Shown: positions 33,597 to 45,494 of the stretch, piece by piece
How the letters are laid out: each line of letters begins with the position of its first letter
Position numbering within the stretch: the first letter of the stretch is position 1
DNA from: Adiantum capillus-veneris
Lineage: Eukaryota > Streptophyta > Polypodiopsida > Polypodiales > Pteridaceae
NCBI GenBank assembly: GCA_014529385.2
Contig: CM043944.1
Location: 56,181,268 to 56,245,267 of the forward strand
DNA: 64,000 nt
Direction of reading: 5' to 3'
Program-made: the position numbers and the translations under genes
The notes under the pieces: generated by a model
Databases searched by the model: none
The model's input: only the letters and a program-made list of their open reading frames with translations
Told to the model about the DNA's origin: nothing

Positions 33597-35248
33597 ATTG
33601 AGTAAGGAGATGGAGGGATCCCAGTTGCGGTGGCATGGAGAATCCAAGACCTGTATGAGGGCATGCATGAGGCATGCAAAGACCTGCAAACATGTAAGAA
33701 GATGGAGAAGATGTTGGTCAGGAGGCTTTGAGAAGGAAATTGCATGCACGCATCTTTGCACATCGAGAAGCTCCCAGAAGGAAAGCACAGGCACCGCCCC
33801 TTGCACACAAAGGATCGTGATGGCACTACATCAAATCACATGGTGGCGGTTCCAAAGAGGTTCTGAAAGCTAAGTTGAGTGACTTTTGACATAGCTACAA
33901 TGACTAGGGAGGTCCTCATCACCACCTGCAAGCTTGTCTTCCCCCTACACAACATCGCTTTGCCTATATAACTTCTTGTGAATTTTGTTTTCAACACGAT
34001 GGGTACCCAATTTTTATGGTTTTGGTCAAGCACCCCTCATAGACGAGCCTTACCACATGGAGGCAAGCAGTTGAATGGTTTTTGTGTCGTCATACATGAT
34101 CATGCAAGGGCCTCAACAAGGGCCATGGTTGCATGGCCAAGTGCAGCACAAGGGGAGACAAAATTGTAAGATTTCAAAGTGTTGTACAAAACCCAAAGGG
34201 GAAAACACAATAAACCGACAAGGTCGTATACACTTGGGAAAGGTTTGCAAGATTGTACCTTGCACAATTCTTGGAGCATGTTCACGAAATTCAATCCACA
34301 CGACAAGTTGATACATGTTACTTATGATAGTACAACCACAAAACTGAGGATGCAAAGGCAAGGCTGATTGTGTTCCCTTCTTTCGTTGGCTATTGTTGGC
34401 ATCTGAACAAGGATAATGACAAATAAGCGAAGCATGATTATTTGGACAAGGCTAGATATTGCCTGGTTCTCAAGCAGGGATTTAAGCATGGCTAGGATCA
34501 CAACTTGCCTGGACAATCGGCAAGGGCACGGCCATGGTTTTTGACTTGGAAATAAAATAGCCTCGATAAGAGGACTTGTGATACTCTTGAGATTTTGCGG
34601 TCAAGCAAAGCATGGCTGCAAATTATCTTGAGGTATTTGCTCTCAGCATTGGAAAATTATAGGTATACTTTACTAGTGTAGTTATAACAATTAATTGCAG
34701 GTTCTTTTATGCTTTTCTATGGGCGTACACCTTCATAAGTTTGATTATTTATCTATAATTGAAAGGATCAAGCACGCGCAAAATTTTGTATGCAATATGA
34801 CTATCATAACTTTGCCCTTGAAAACTTATACGTGCAAGGCATGTGACTATGTCTTAATTAAGGAGTAAGGCTCCAACAAGGATAACCTATCCAAGGGTTT
34901 TAATGACAAGGCAAGGTTGCCTTGCAATAAAAGCGAGTCAAGCATGGTTGATGACTTGTAAGACAAAGGTAATCAACAAGGCCGATCACTAGTATCAATT
35001 CTAAGAAGCCAATAACATCTTTCTCTTCTAGTTTAGAGTTTTGGGACATAACTCCTAAACAAATTTCCTAAATCCAATGCAGTCAGAAATATTTATGATC
35101 AACTCATTGTCGACAAGACAAATCCAACAGGATTTCCAGGGTAAATGGCAACACCACCAGTTCTCGGGGGTTCACCTCTTAGACATGTAAGTTACCATGT
35201 GAGTTAAAATGAATGGGTTTTTTCATTGCCAATAGTTTTATATTTTAA
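33597..35248. other. Gypsy-C interior left of TR-GAG, no gene recognised
   Basis: Only short frames. Words such as AAGGCAAGG, CAAGGCT and AGCATGGCT recur between about 34350 and 35000, giving an irregular low-level repeat. I cannot assign a domain. GAGGA at 35249-35253 is the left TR-GAG target duplication. Confidence 0.55.
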
Positions 35249-35253
35249 GAGGA

Positions 35254-36199
35254 TGTTGGACGGGAAGCGACTCACACACCCATGAAGTGCATGCAAAAAC
35301 TACCTAGATCAACATAATGTCAATCGAGGACACAGATGACACGATAGGCACACGGAGGAAATCTCTTAAGCTTGTCAGGCTGAGACCATCCTACATATAC
35401 AACACTCAGGAAGGCCAACTAAACCACAATCAAGAACCTCACTGCTCTCAACTACACCACCTAGCCACATACATACATGCGGAAGGTAACTCACCTAATC
35501 ATGCCAGATTCGTACGAAACTTAAGGAACACCATCCCCTCACTAGGATACACCTGTCCCTAAGCTTCTACACTCAAAACCCATCTGTGGAAAACGTGTAG
35601 GATGACAGAGCCGAATTTTGAAAGTACCCGAAACTGAAATTTATGAGTACGTATGCGTAGCTTATGTTGCCACCATTCTATAGACTACTAGCACGCAGAA
35701 AACAGACATCGTTTGATACACTTACGGCCACAAATAGCTCATAGATGTGTCGGCGTGTGCGCTTCGTCTCGCGTGGAAAACTTGGCGTTGTCGCGTAGCT
35801 CTCCTCGAGCCTACAGCAATGGTGCAGTCGGATCTCCAATGCCTTGAGCGAGCCAGGCGTAGCGAGAGGATGAATCTCACGCTCACTCTCTTTCTCTCTC
35901 ACACACAGTAGATGGCAGCGCTAAAGTTTGATTATGGTTAAAAGTCTTCTTTACAAAATGACCTAGGTACCTTATATACTAAGGCTACCTTAGGTTTAAC
36001 CAAAAATGGGGTTGGAAAGGTCAAATGGCTTTGTATTTACAATCTGGAAGTGCCATTGCACCCCGGCTTTTGAAACTAGAATAACTACTCATTACAAATG
36101 ACGTTTATAGCCATAATCCGCAGCATTTCATAACTCACAAAAGATAAGACTTTGGTACGAAACTTGAGTTATGTTGTGTTGTTGACCCAGCGGTCAACA
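35254..36199 (-). repeat. TR-GAG 3' LTR
   Basis: 946 bp, the downstream LTR of the minus-strand element. It has TG..CA termini inside TGTTG ... CAACA. A minus-strand TATATAAG lies at 35971-35978. The 81-codon plus-strand frame at 35317 is present in both LTRs but resembles nothing known. Confidence 0.93.
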
Positions 36200-36211
36200 T
36201 TCCCCCCTTCC
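36200..36211 (-). promoter_or_regulatory. Polypurine tract of TR-GAG
   Basis: On the minus strand GGAAGGGGGGAA directly precedes the 3' LTR. Confidence 0.8.
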
Positions 36212-36639
36212 GCGTTCATGTCGTCCCCGACATGACCTGATTGTCGATGGCGATGTGTTCTTTGCTATTGCTTTGTTGTTGGAAAGAAAGTTTAGACTAT
36301 AGCCTTTGCAGTAGCTTGTCTTGTTCGTCCAATCCGATGTACATAGTCTTCTCATGATTCAGGAAAATCATAATTGATGACGAACTTTATGTCTTTCACA
36401 TCCACGCTCCGAGCTGCAGCATCTATTTCTGTCATTATATGTCTACTGCTAGATCTAAATTCAAAAAGAACCTAATGTCGTTTAACTTGACTCTTATCAT
36501 CATGGAGAGAGAAAGCTCCATCCATCACTTGCTCCAGCAAATATGTCAATTCGGAGTATTTGTGATTCTCATAAACAACTTCTACAATCTGTAGAATTGA
36601 GTGATTGGCTTTCTGATCTTGTGAGGCAATGACAACTTT

Positions 36640-36678
36640 GTATGATTTATGTTGTGATGTTGACCCAGCGGTCAACAC
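36640..36678 (-). repeat. Internal fragment of the TR-GAG LTR terminus
   Basis: TTATGTTGTGATGTTGACCC followed by AGCGGTCAACA repeats the LTR end (36160-36199) almost exactly, 480 bp inside the element. This suggests a past internal rearrangement or a strand-transfer error. Confidence 0.7.
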
Positions 36679-38344
36679 TTTGCTGTTGTTTTGGCTTCAT
36701 CTGTTGCACTGTTTGTATCTTTGTCGAACCACAACAAGAACTATGATCCATTAGAGCGGACATCTATCATCATAACCATTCATCTTTTGAGATCCTTTGA
36801 CTACTTTTATGTCTGCTCTTCTGTATTGGGGACTTCATTGTTCCTGTGCAATCATGTTGTTAGTGTTGTCTGCAGCTTTGTCATTGTAGGCCATTCTTCG
36901 ACTCGCCATTGAGGAGAAGTATGCTATGATCTGAAATTGGTTCTCCAATTCATTTGTCAATTGATTTGAGTACCATTTCCTTATTGTTGATGTAGAAGGA
37001 ATATGTACAAGAGGATGGTGATAGGTGTTCTTTAGATTAGGGTCTAAAACCTGGATGACCAAAGGGAAAAAACTCGGTGGGGAAAAAAAAATGCCTTTGG
37101 TATACGCTCTTATTGGAGTTGAGCAGCTAAACGTGAATTACATGTTCATGAAAGGTGAGTGCTTGGGTGAAACATGGAAAGAGTGCCTGATGCAAGTGCC
37201 AATTATGGGACACTCTATATGCATATGAGAAATTTGTCAACAAAAGCATGCAATGTCAAAGAAGGAGATGATGGGTGTTTCGAGGAATAAATGTAGCACA
37301 TGTGACATCAAAAGATGTCTCAATAGCTTCCACCTTTCCAAGAAGGGTTTTCGATGTAGAAGTTTCTCCACTCGTATCTCACTGTGCTGAGTACGTGAGT
37401 GTCTTTTGGACCTTCTCCTTCACTTCACCAGACTTAAGTACTTAGACTTCGACTCTTTTGCTCACCTATACTAGCATGAGCGACACAACGTAAATATGCT
37501 CAACTCTTCCAGCTTGAGCAGTACCTAGAATAGCTAAGACGCTTAGACCACAGAGAATATTACTTCAAGCTTTGGGACTAACACCTCACTCATTTTGTGG
37601 CGTAGCTGCTCGACTCTGACTTGTATGACTTGTCGGTTGCATGTTGACAGTGCTTTGTGACAAGTTCTTCGGCTGTTGTAGTGGCTGCTGAGACATACTT
37701 CGTGAAGTTTCATCGTTTCCCTGTACCTTCTTCTCTTTGTAGTGCTCAGGCCTCTCATCAGTCTTTTCTTCATGTGGATTATGGATTTTTTGAAAATTTT
37801 TTTTTTTAAATCTTAATAATAAACAAAGAAAATCTTAAAACAACTCAACAAAAGAAAAATCATTCAAATAGAAATCTAAATGCTATGTACACTATACACA
37901 TGTCCCTAGGGGCTCATATATGGATTTTGTCCCCATACTCCTCTGTAACTCTACTATGAGGGCATATACTCTAAATTTCGTAAAAAATTTATAACAATAA
38001 AAGGAAAAACTTCAATGCATCTCACAAAGCATTGCCCTCTAATAGTCATAATGTTAGGTCCGCATTCAGAATGCCTCCCCCCTTCCTATTTTGAGTCATC
38101 CTTTACGACAGGGTATCACAAAGGGTATGTGTTGTGCTTGGGCAAAAAGTTGTGCCTATGCAGGCCTTGTAATGTAGCCCTATGATGCATACACAGTCAA
38201 TGCATGGAAAAGATTTATGTTGTGCAAGATGTGGGTATAAGCAATTTTCTTATTGGCATTTGTTGGCGAGGCTTCCTATTCTAAGCAATGTAATGGTCTT
38301 TGAAGCTCCTGTATCGTTGCTTGATTGAAGTGACTTGCTCTCTT

Positions 38345-38731
38345 CTAACTGTACTGTAATCGTAGGAAGAATTGTAAGAATTCAAGCGGCGATGCACTGA
38401 CAGCAGTTTTGTTGTTCTTCTTTGGGACCCATTTCTTTGTGATTATTGGTTGTTTTGTTGTTGGCTCTCGTTTGGGAACCCATACTTGCCCGTGCTTTGT
38501 TTGTGTTTGAAGAGACTCCTTTGGGATCCACCTTTTTGTTGTGTGAGTCGACAGTGGTCTTTGCTTCAGCCCTTGTACGCTTGGTTGGTGACGGGACTCA
38601 GGCTTTGAAAGTTGATACTGTGGTTGTTTTGGAATCCAAATGAATTCCTGACTTTTTTGTGCTTGAATCAACTTCTTTGGAGCCCAAACCTGAGTTGTGA
38701 AAGCTTGTGACTTTGTGATATCCTTACCCAT
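38345..38731 (-). CDS. Basic ORF with repeated W-x-P-K motifs, 128 aa
   Basis: The minus-strand protein starts MGKDITKSQAF and contains five spaced motifs: QVWAPKKL, FIWIPKQP, KRWIPKES, QVWVPKRE and KKWVPKKN. These are linked by Gln/Thr/Lys-rich sequence. The repeats suggest a nucleic-acid- or peptide-binding low-complexity protein, perhaps a C-terminal part of the TR-GAG polyprotein, because it lies downstream of gag on the same strand. Similar WVPK words occur in linkers of some plant retroelement polyproteins. The frame upstream is not open, so it may be a remnant. Confidence 0.4.
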   Translation of the reverse strand: MGKDITKSQAFTTQVWAPKKLIQAQKSQEFIWIPKQPQYQLSKPESRHQPSVQGLKQRPLSTHTTKRWIPKESLQTQTKHGQVWVPKREPTTKQPIITKKWVPKKNNKTAVSASPLEFLQFFLRLQYS

Positions 38732-39340
38732 TCATGCACGCTTTCCTTTTTTTTGTTTTGGTGTTGGATCTTGTGATTTGTCATTAGAGATCTTTGTCTT
38801 CTTGATCCATCTCTGTTTTTGGCTGATCTGGCTTTTTGGTATCCAGATTTGTCGATCTTTTTGGCTTTGACTTGTTGTCCTATTATTTTGACCTGTCATG
38901 GCTATTGCTGAAGGGGTTGGTGATAGTGATGGCCTGAGTTGATGATAAGGGATGTCGTAAGATTCATCACTATTGCTACAATCCTCAGCAAGGTTGACTT
39001 CTTGTACTTTCCCTTGATTTTTTGGCTCGTAGTGGAAAGTTACTGTCTGTTTGCTTGTGGGTGGTAGTTTCTTGGAGGACTTTTCTAGCCCATTTATTAG
39101 AGCATTGTTAGCTCATTGCTCTGGTCGTATTCCTCCTAGCTGAGTCTTTTCATCCTTATTAGGAGCCATGTATGAGGATGCTTGTGGTGGCTGTGTCTTC
39201 ACGGAGGACTTTGGAATCCACTTTTGATGCACTTTATTCGTGTAGAGATGACATTGATTCCCGGGTCGTTGATCTTCTTGAAGCTCGAAGTGTTCTACAG
39301 AGTCATAGAACTCGTCGTCTTCTTCATCTTTTGATTCTCC

Positions 39341-42300
39341 TCATTTCTTTGTTTGCTCCTTATTTCGAGAGCTTGTTGATGTCTGGTTCTCTTTGTTTTC
39401 CTGGATTACACTCACTGCAAAATAAGGAACGACATCATAGCTATTTTCATCACAAAACTTTGTTGTGGGAGCATCCTCCACGGTGCACACGTCCAGAGTA
39501 GCCAAGATATGTTCCCATCCAAAAGGCTCTAACTCTTCTTCAGAAAATGGTTCTGGGATATAGTCCATATCCTCTATAACCCGCTCTAGGATACATTCCT
39601 CATGTTTCAAGCTACCACATTGTGAAGCTCCACACATCCACAGTTCTTTAGGCTTACCTAACCAAGCTAGAAGTTCTGATCCTGCTACTGTGGCGGAATC
39701 AAACTCCTCAACCGGTGTTCTCGTGAAATCCCTATAGCTATGGTCCCTCAAGTTTATCTTTGTTATGGTTTCCATATGTCTGAGGTATATATGGTCATAA
39801 CCCCAATCTTGGACCATTTTCAATTGTCGCATGAACGGTCTTCCCAGAATGATGTTATAGTTGTTCTTCTTGCCAAAGTCAACAACAGCAAAAGTGTGTT
39901 CATATTCAATGCCACAAGAAGTAACAAGTACTTTTTCTAGCAGTCCTATGGGCTTTTCCTTGTGTCCGTCTGCAAGTTGCAGGGTCATTCGTGTGGATAT
40001 CAAGGTAGGTTTTCCCCATTTTTTCCAAACCTCTTTGGTTGCAATGGACACACCAGCTCCACTTTCAAGGATTGCCATGGTTTTTACGCCATTGAATTCC
40101 ACAAGAAGGGTGGTGTTTCCATCTTCTCCCTCGTAATACTCACCTACCTTGTTTAATGGAACTGGCCTAGTATTTAGTTGAGGCATTTCAAGCTCTTTGA
40201 TGCCTTCCTCGATTTGAGTCATTGGGGTTTTTACACCAAATTTCTCTAGACATTTACCCACATTAGCCCACATGTTTGGTCTTATTCTGAGCAACTCGGC
40301 TAACATTATTGTACAGATGACTGGGGTAGATAGAATATCTACTAGTCCCTTTGAATCGATGGCCTTGTTGGGAGACAGTCTCTGTGATGGGACTGCAACC
40401 ACATCTGACTTGGTCTCGTACTCTCCCATATAGGATGGTAGTGTTCTTAGCGAATGGGGTTGACTATCCATAGATTGTATAGATCCTTTGTCGCCCCAAC
40501 ACGATCGCACGTCTAGATTCATTTGAGATCCAGTCTCAAATTCCTCTATTGGTGGTAGAAACACTCCTCGTTCATCACCAGTCTTGTCTACTCGTCTTCT
40601 TAGGTCATCGGCTTCATTGGCCTCTCTAACTTGTTTCCACAGTTCATCAATACCATCTATCTCTTTACAATCCTCAGGTATAGCTTGGGGAAATCCCTCG
40701 AAAGAGTTATCCGTGGTATTCAGTACTATCCTTGGTTCTAATGCTGGGTCTTTGAGTTTTGGTCTGAGCTCATGACTAGAATCTGGCTCTTTTAGTTCCT
40801 GGTTTGGTGGGATTACTTGTGTAGGCAGGACACGGATCACATCCTCAGGTTTTGCACCTGGTGGTTCTAGTAAAGCTTGGGCTGTTTGAATCATTTTATG
40901 GCACATTTCAAACCTTTGCTTTTCTAGTTCCGTATAGGGATATGTCATCCACCTTTGTTCTTGGGTTTGGTTGTTTTTGAGCCTCGCATCATAGGCTTTC
41001 AAGAGGGCATCTAATGTCTCATTAACCTTCTCTGCCAACACAAATCCTCCTGAACTAGCACTTCTCGGTTTCTCATCCGTGGATGGTTCTTCTAGAGGTT
41101 TAACCATCTGTGTAAGAGAAGGTGCCTCCTTTTCCTCATGTTGTTTTATCTTCTCCTCAGCTTCGGTAAGCTTCTGAGCTAGGGATTTTTTCTCTCGTTC
41201 CCTGCATGCTTTTATCCTAGTCTTTCTAGCTTTCCAACTATTTCGTTTGCTCTTGGTTTTCTGACTAGGTTCGTCTGTCTTTGGTCCATCATCTGTCTTT
41301 GGACTCTTGACACTTTCCGTGTTCTTTGTCTCTGGATTCTCATCAGCTTTCTTTTGAGCTTGTGCTCTTGTAACCACTTGAACTGGTACAACATTTTCCT
41401 TTTCTAAGCTACTAGGGAGCTGAACAATCCCTGATACATTTGTCGTGATTTTCTTGATTTGGTTTGGTTTTTTCGGGCAATCGGGGATCAAGTGAGTGAT
41501 GCCACACTCAAGACAATAGGCATTAACTTCAGTGATCTCCGTATGAGGACATTGTTTGACCAAGTGGTTGTCACGACTTTTGTGACAATCTATCTCTGGT
41601 TAAGGAGATTCTTTTAGCATTTCCTCTTGGCTATAAGCAAGCTTTGACCTAGATAAGCCGATATTTGCAATGAATCGCAATGTCCTTTCGTCCATTTCAT
41701 ACCTTCTTTCTTTCGACTGAAACCCAGGAGGTGGAGGTTGTACTGGCCTCACCACTCCATGTGTTTTTCTCACATTTTGTTGCTCCAAAGGGTAGTACTC
41801 ACTTTGGTTGCTATACCACATTGTAGCTGGTACTAGCGTTGGTTTATTTGATGCTTCCATCATTGGCATGTATCTCATGTCTACCGGCATTCTAGCACCT
41901 GGCAGCGGAGGTTGTTGTCCTAAGACAAGCTGTGGCCTTAATACTCCTACTAGTCTTGGCGCATTCCCCATAATGTATCGTGAAGTAGGTGCTTCTGGAA
42001 CAGGTTGTACATACCACTCCCTAGCATTTTCCATGCTATAATAGCACTCTTCCTCCGTATGGTTCGTCCATTTTCTCTCAATTTCACACCACTTCAGCTC
42101 TCCCGAATCAGACCTTACAAGAGGAATCAACCTCTTGACCAAGTCGTCGATAAGATTTTCTTGATCAATAGGTGTCGTTGGCTTGGCAATGGAATCACTT
42201 ATCTGTGAAACACTGTGCTGAGAGGATGTGTCATCTCCTTGACTCTTTAAGTCCTTTTCTTTGTATGCCTCACAGTTATCCACTAGATAAAGAGATTCTT

Positions 42301-43275
42301 TGATCAACTCGTTTAGCGTCATCCTCCTTATCATATGCAGATCCTTCTAAAGGCCCGCATGTCTCATTCCCTGGATAAATATCAGCATCAGTCGTGCTTG
42401 CGTAGGTAATTCCTCTCTCGGACAGAGCTTAACATATCTCTTGAGTCGTAATGATGCTTTGCGTACTGATTCATTCTCTTCTATTTGAATCTATGGATTT
42501 GTGAGGCCGTGTTGTGAGATATGCCTTTTGGCGAGAATTCTTCAATAAACTCCTCAAACAGCTCATCTAGGGTCTCAAAATCCCATATTTCCACCGAGTC
42601 GAACCATGTAGCTGCATCTTCTAGAGTCAATCCAAATCCCGCAAACTGTGTCGCAAAATCTGAAACTTCCTCTGCTCTAATCACTCTTCTAAAAGCCGCT
42701 ACGTGATCCCTCGGATCTTTATCTCCCGAGTATTTTTTGTTTACCCATTTCTGTACTTGGGATGGTCTAACTCGTCGATTGTCTACAAGTCTAACCAGAG
42801 ACTCTCCCAATCCTTCTCTCATTATCGCTCTTGAAGGGAATCCTGGTGGCTCTCTTCTTGGAATTCCTATAGGAATTCTCGTGTTTGGTGGAGGCATTTG
42901 TGGTCCTTCATTGACCAAATATCCACCTCTTTCTAGAACAATGTGTGGATTTGTGCTTTCTACAACTCTGTATTCTCATCCATACTTGTCGACAACTATA
43001 GATCTTCGTTGACAGTCGACTCTGTATGTGTAGACATATAAGAGCTTGTAATCCGTTATCTCTTCTAAGTATGGATCTGAGCACCTATAAAGATTGACCT
43101 CATTGTCGTCAATGTATCTATATAGTACTTCACTCTCATGACCAATCATCCAAACTCTCTCAACAAGATGGGTCTTTATCAATTGCAAGTTTGGAAGATC
43201 CATTGTGGGAGGATATTCCTCTATCGTCGGGATCTCCAAGCTTGTGTAAGCTGCGTTTGAATCTAGGGTAGACAT
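39341..43275 (-). pseudogene. TR-GAG gag polyprotein with retropepsin-like domain, broken
   Basis: Read from 43275: MSTLDSNAAYTSLE ... IVVDKYG, TGA at 42976-42978, then in the same frame the capsid (GLGESLVRLVDNRRVRPSQ, DPRDHVAAFRRVI, GLTLEDAATWFDSV, LFEEFIEEFSPK). A frameshift near 42480 and a TAG near 42350 follow. The frame from 42334 runs to 39341 with one TAA at 41600-41602. Two zinc knuckles follow that stop: the first (CHKSRDNHLVKQC) lacks its second Cys, and the second is CLECGITHLIPDC. A long acidic/basic linker comes next. The protease-like domain (about 40140-39790) has AILESGAGVSI, with Glu where the catalytic Asp belongs, and NIILGRPF. The C-terminal region to 39341 is unrecognised. 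Confidence 0.85.
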
Positions 43276-45474
43276 GATTTCTGGGCTTAAGAGCTTTTTC
43301 TTGGTTTAAGTAGACTTAGTCCACTATGTTCAAGTGCTTTAGTTAGGGAAAAGTTGAAACTATGTCCAAAACCGCAACCGTTTCATCACAATTCTTGCAA
43401 ATTGTCGCTTTTAGACACCCCTGACTTCCGGATGAATTTTGAGGCCTCAAACTATGTTTTTTTTCAAAATTGAACTAAGTGGTTGCCGTCGGCATACATT
43501 TAGTTCATGTTTTGCTCTAAGATCTATAGAGCCGCTCTCAGGCTACGTTTTGATATAAAAACTTTTCCGATCCGATACTGTTTGTGAAAGTTATGGCCAA
43601 AACAGTGAATTGCGGTTTAGTATGGTCAAAATTACAGTTGGACCCTAAAGTTGGCCTAGAGACATCCTACGCGTAGTATGTCTAACTGCTCAGAATTACC
43701 CCAAATTTGAACCACTGACTCTCCTTAAGGTGCTGATCACAGTGGTTTGCTCATAAGTTGGTTTGGATTCCTAAATCAAGCTGAAGACATCCTACGCGTA
43801 GGATGTCTTTTTGCTCTGTTTCAGCTCAAACTTGCACTGTAGCTTCCCCTTGATGTGCTAAACTCACAACTATTTTTACTTTTTGATTCTGACACCTATA
43901 GGTTGGTCAAATGATCAAGAATCTGTTCCAAAAGCCTGATGTCTGTTCTGATGAATTCCTAAGTCAAATCAACTCCAATTTGGACCAAAATTGACTAGGA
44001 GGCTTGCCTAAGGCTATATGACAGCATGGTATGGTCACAGTAAAATTTTGGTTTCAGAATTATGCCTTAGACATCCTACGCGTAGGATGTCTAACTGCTC
44101 AGAAAACCCCCCAAAGTTGAACCACAGACTCTCCTTAAGGTGCTGATCACAGTGGTATGCTCAAAAATAAGTTTGGAGTGCAAAATCACATATATGACAT
44201 CCTACGCGTAGTATGTCTTTTTGGTTTGTTTGACCCCAGACTTGTCCCACAGCTTCCCCTTGATGTCAGTAACCCGGTGGTATGCTTAGATTTTGGTTTG
44301 GATTTCAAAAGTCCCAAATTTTAGTTGTTCTTGCTTTTTGTCAGTCAGAAGTGTTAAAGTCCGCTTTGAACCCAATTTTCTCACCCAAATGAGCTTAAAA
44401 CTCTCACATACACTCAAAACATCATTTAGAACATGCCTATGGAGTCATCTTATGGTTTGGTCTCAAAAATTATGCCTTGGGCACAATTTGGGTAGGATGT
44501 CTGGCTATTCTCGTCTTTTGGCTTTGATCTGTCAAAATTTGGTCAAATTTCCACTTTGCAGGTGAAAATAGGGTAAAACCTACCTTCTAAACACACTGGT
44601 AACCTCAGATTTTCAAAATTTCCACTAGATCACCCTGTAGACATCCTACGCGTAGGATGTCTACTGCTGATTTTTTGAGACTGAAGTGTCCCTGATGCTT
44701 CCTTATGCTCTCAGAAAGTGCAAGTATGCTTCACAATTGCAAAAACATGCAAAAATCACTCAATTTAAGCCTTTTCTGAAATTTTGCGTTTTCTGACTCC
44801 GCCTTTTGGCTTTTGGTCAACAAAAATAGGGAAAAACACCCAAGTCAATATGTTACTAGGGTAAAACCTACCCTCTGAACCCACTGGTGCAGTCAGAATT
44901 TTCAAATTTGGTCTCCAGAACCCCCTTGAGACATCCTACGCGTAGGATGTCTATGTTTACAGAATTGCAGGTTTTCTTCACAGAACCCTTGCAAATGCTC
45001 TTTTTTATGCACAACATTAGTCAGTCATACAAAAATATCCACAAAAGCTTGTTTAATGCATTTTTACCCTCAAAAGCACACTTTTTCGTGATTTCAAATG
45101 CAATCAAGCACTATAGCAAATAATTCAGTGTTGAATAGCTCTAGATCAGAATTAGATCACTTACCTAAAGCTACTCCTACAAATCATATGGGGTTTTGCA
45201 TCTATGAGTAGAAAAATGCTTCACTGCACACACGGACTAGTAAACGCTTTTATCACCTCACAAATCACTCAACCACCAACAACTACTCTAATCCACAGAT
45301 CCTAACTAAACCTATCTAGTCGCAGACCCTCGGCAAGACACACGCTTCTTGGCTATCCACTTGATCGCGGAATATCCTCTTCCGGATCCACTTAAGAAAA
45401 ACGCTTTCTTTAGCCAAAACTAAATCAAGCAACCATCACACGAGTGTTAGTAGGAAACCTACTTAGGCCCTTGT
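43276..45474 (-). repeat. TR-GAG leader with internal direct repeats
   Basis: This is the untranslated leader between PBS and gag on the minus strand, nearly 2.2 kb. A block of about 180 bp at 43685-43865 recurs at 44093-44270 (CTCTCCTTAAGGTGCTGATC, CAGCTTCCCCTTGATGT), period about 409. A second pair (GGGTAAAACCTACC ... CACTGGT) starts near 44571 and 44861, period about 290. Every unit carries the 24-bp palindrome described separately. Confidence 0.85.
43660..44952. repeat. Six copies of a 24-bp palindrome in the TR-GAG leader
   Basis: The half-site AGACATCCTACG is followed by its reverse complement. Copies: 43660-43683, 43785-43808, 44069-44092, 44196-44217 (22 bp), 44639-44662 and 44929-44952. 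Copies 2, 3, 5 and 6 are perfect; copies 1 and 4 share one mismatch (GTATG for GGATG). A decayed seventh lies at 44479-44502. Flanks diverge more than the palindromes. In the RNA each could form an 11-12-bp hairpin or dimerise; in DNA each could bind a dimeric protein. Confidence 0.9.
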
Positions 45475-45493
45475 GTCCCTGGCAGCGGCGCCA
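45475..45493 (-). promoter_or_regulatory. Primer-binding site of TR-GAG (tRNA-Asp type)
   Basis: On the minus strand TTGGCGCCGCTGCCAGGGA directly follows the 5' LTR. It resembles the plant tRNA-Asp PBS TGGCGCCGTTGCCGGGGA with a few changes. Confidence 0.8.
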
Positions 45494-45494
45494 A

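Larger units (their letters stand above)
36200..38340. other. TR-GAG 3' non-coding interior
   Basis: No RT, RNase H or integrase motif in either strand. Short frames only. A small copy of the LTR terminus lies at 36640-36678. Confidence 0.6.

Noticed and set aside
34700-34740. Possible integrase-like FYGRTPS word in Gypsy-C left interior
   Set aside because: Only seven residues, no neighbouring integrase motifs, and it would be upstream of the rest of pol. Chance is likely.
35317-35562. 81-aa frame present in both TR-GAG LTRs (also 45558-45803)
   Set aside because: It is identical because the LTRs are young; it lies opposite to the element's transcript and resembles nothing.
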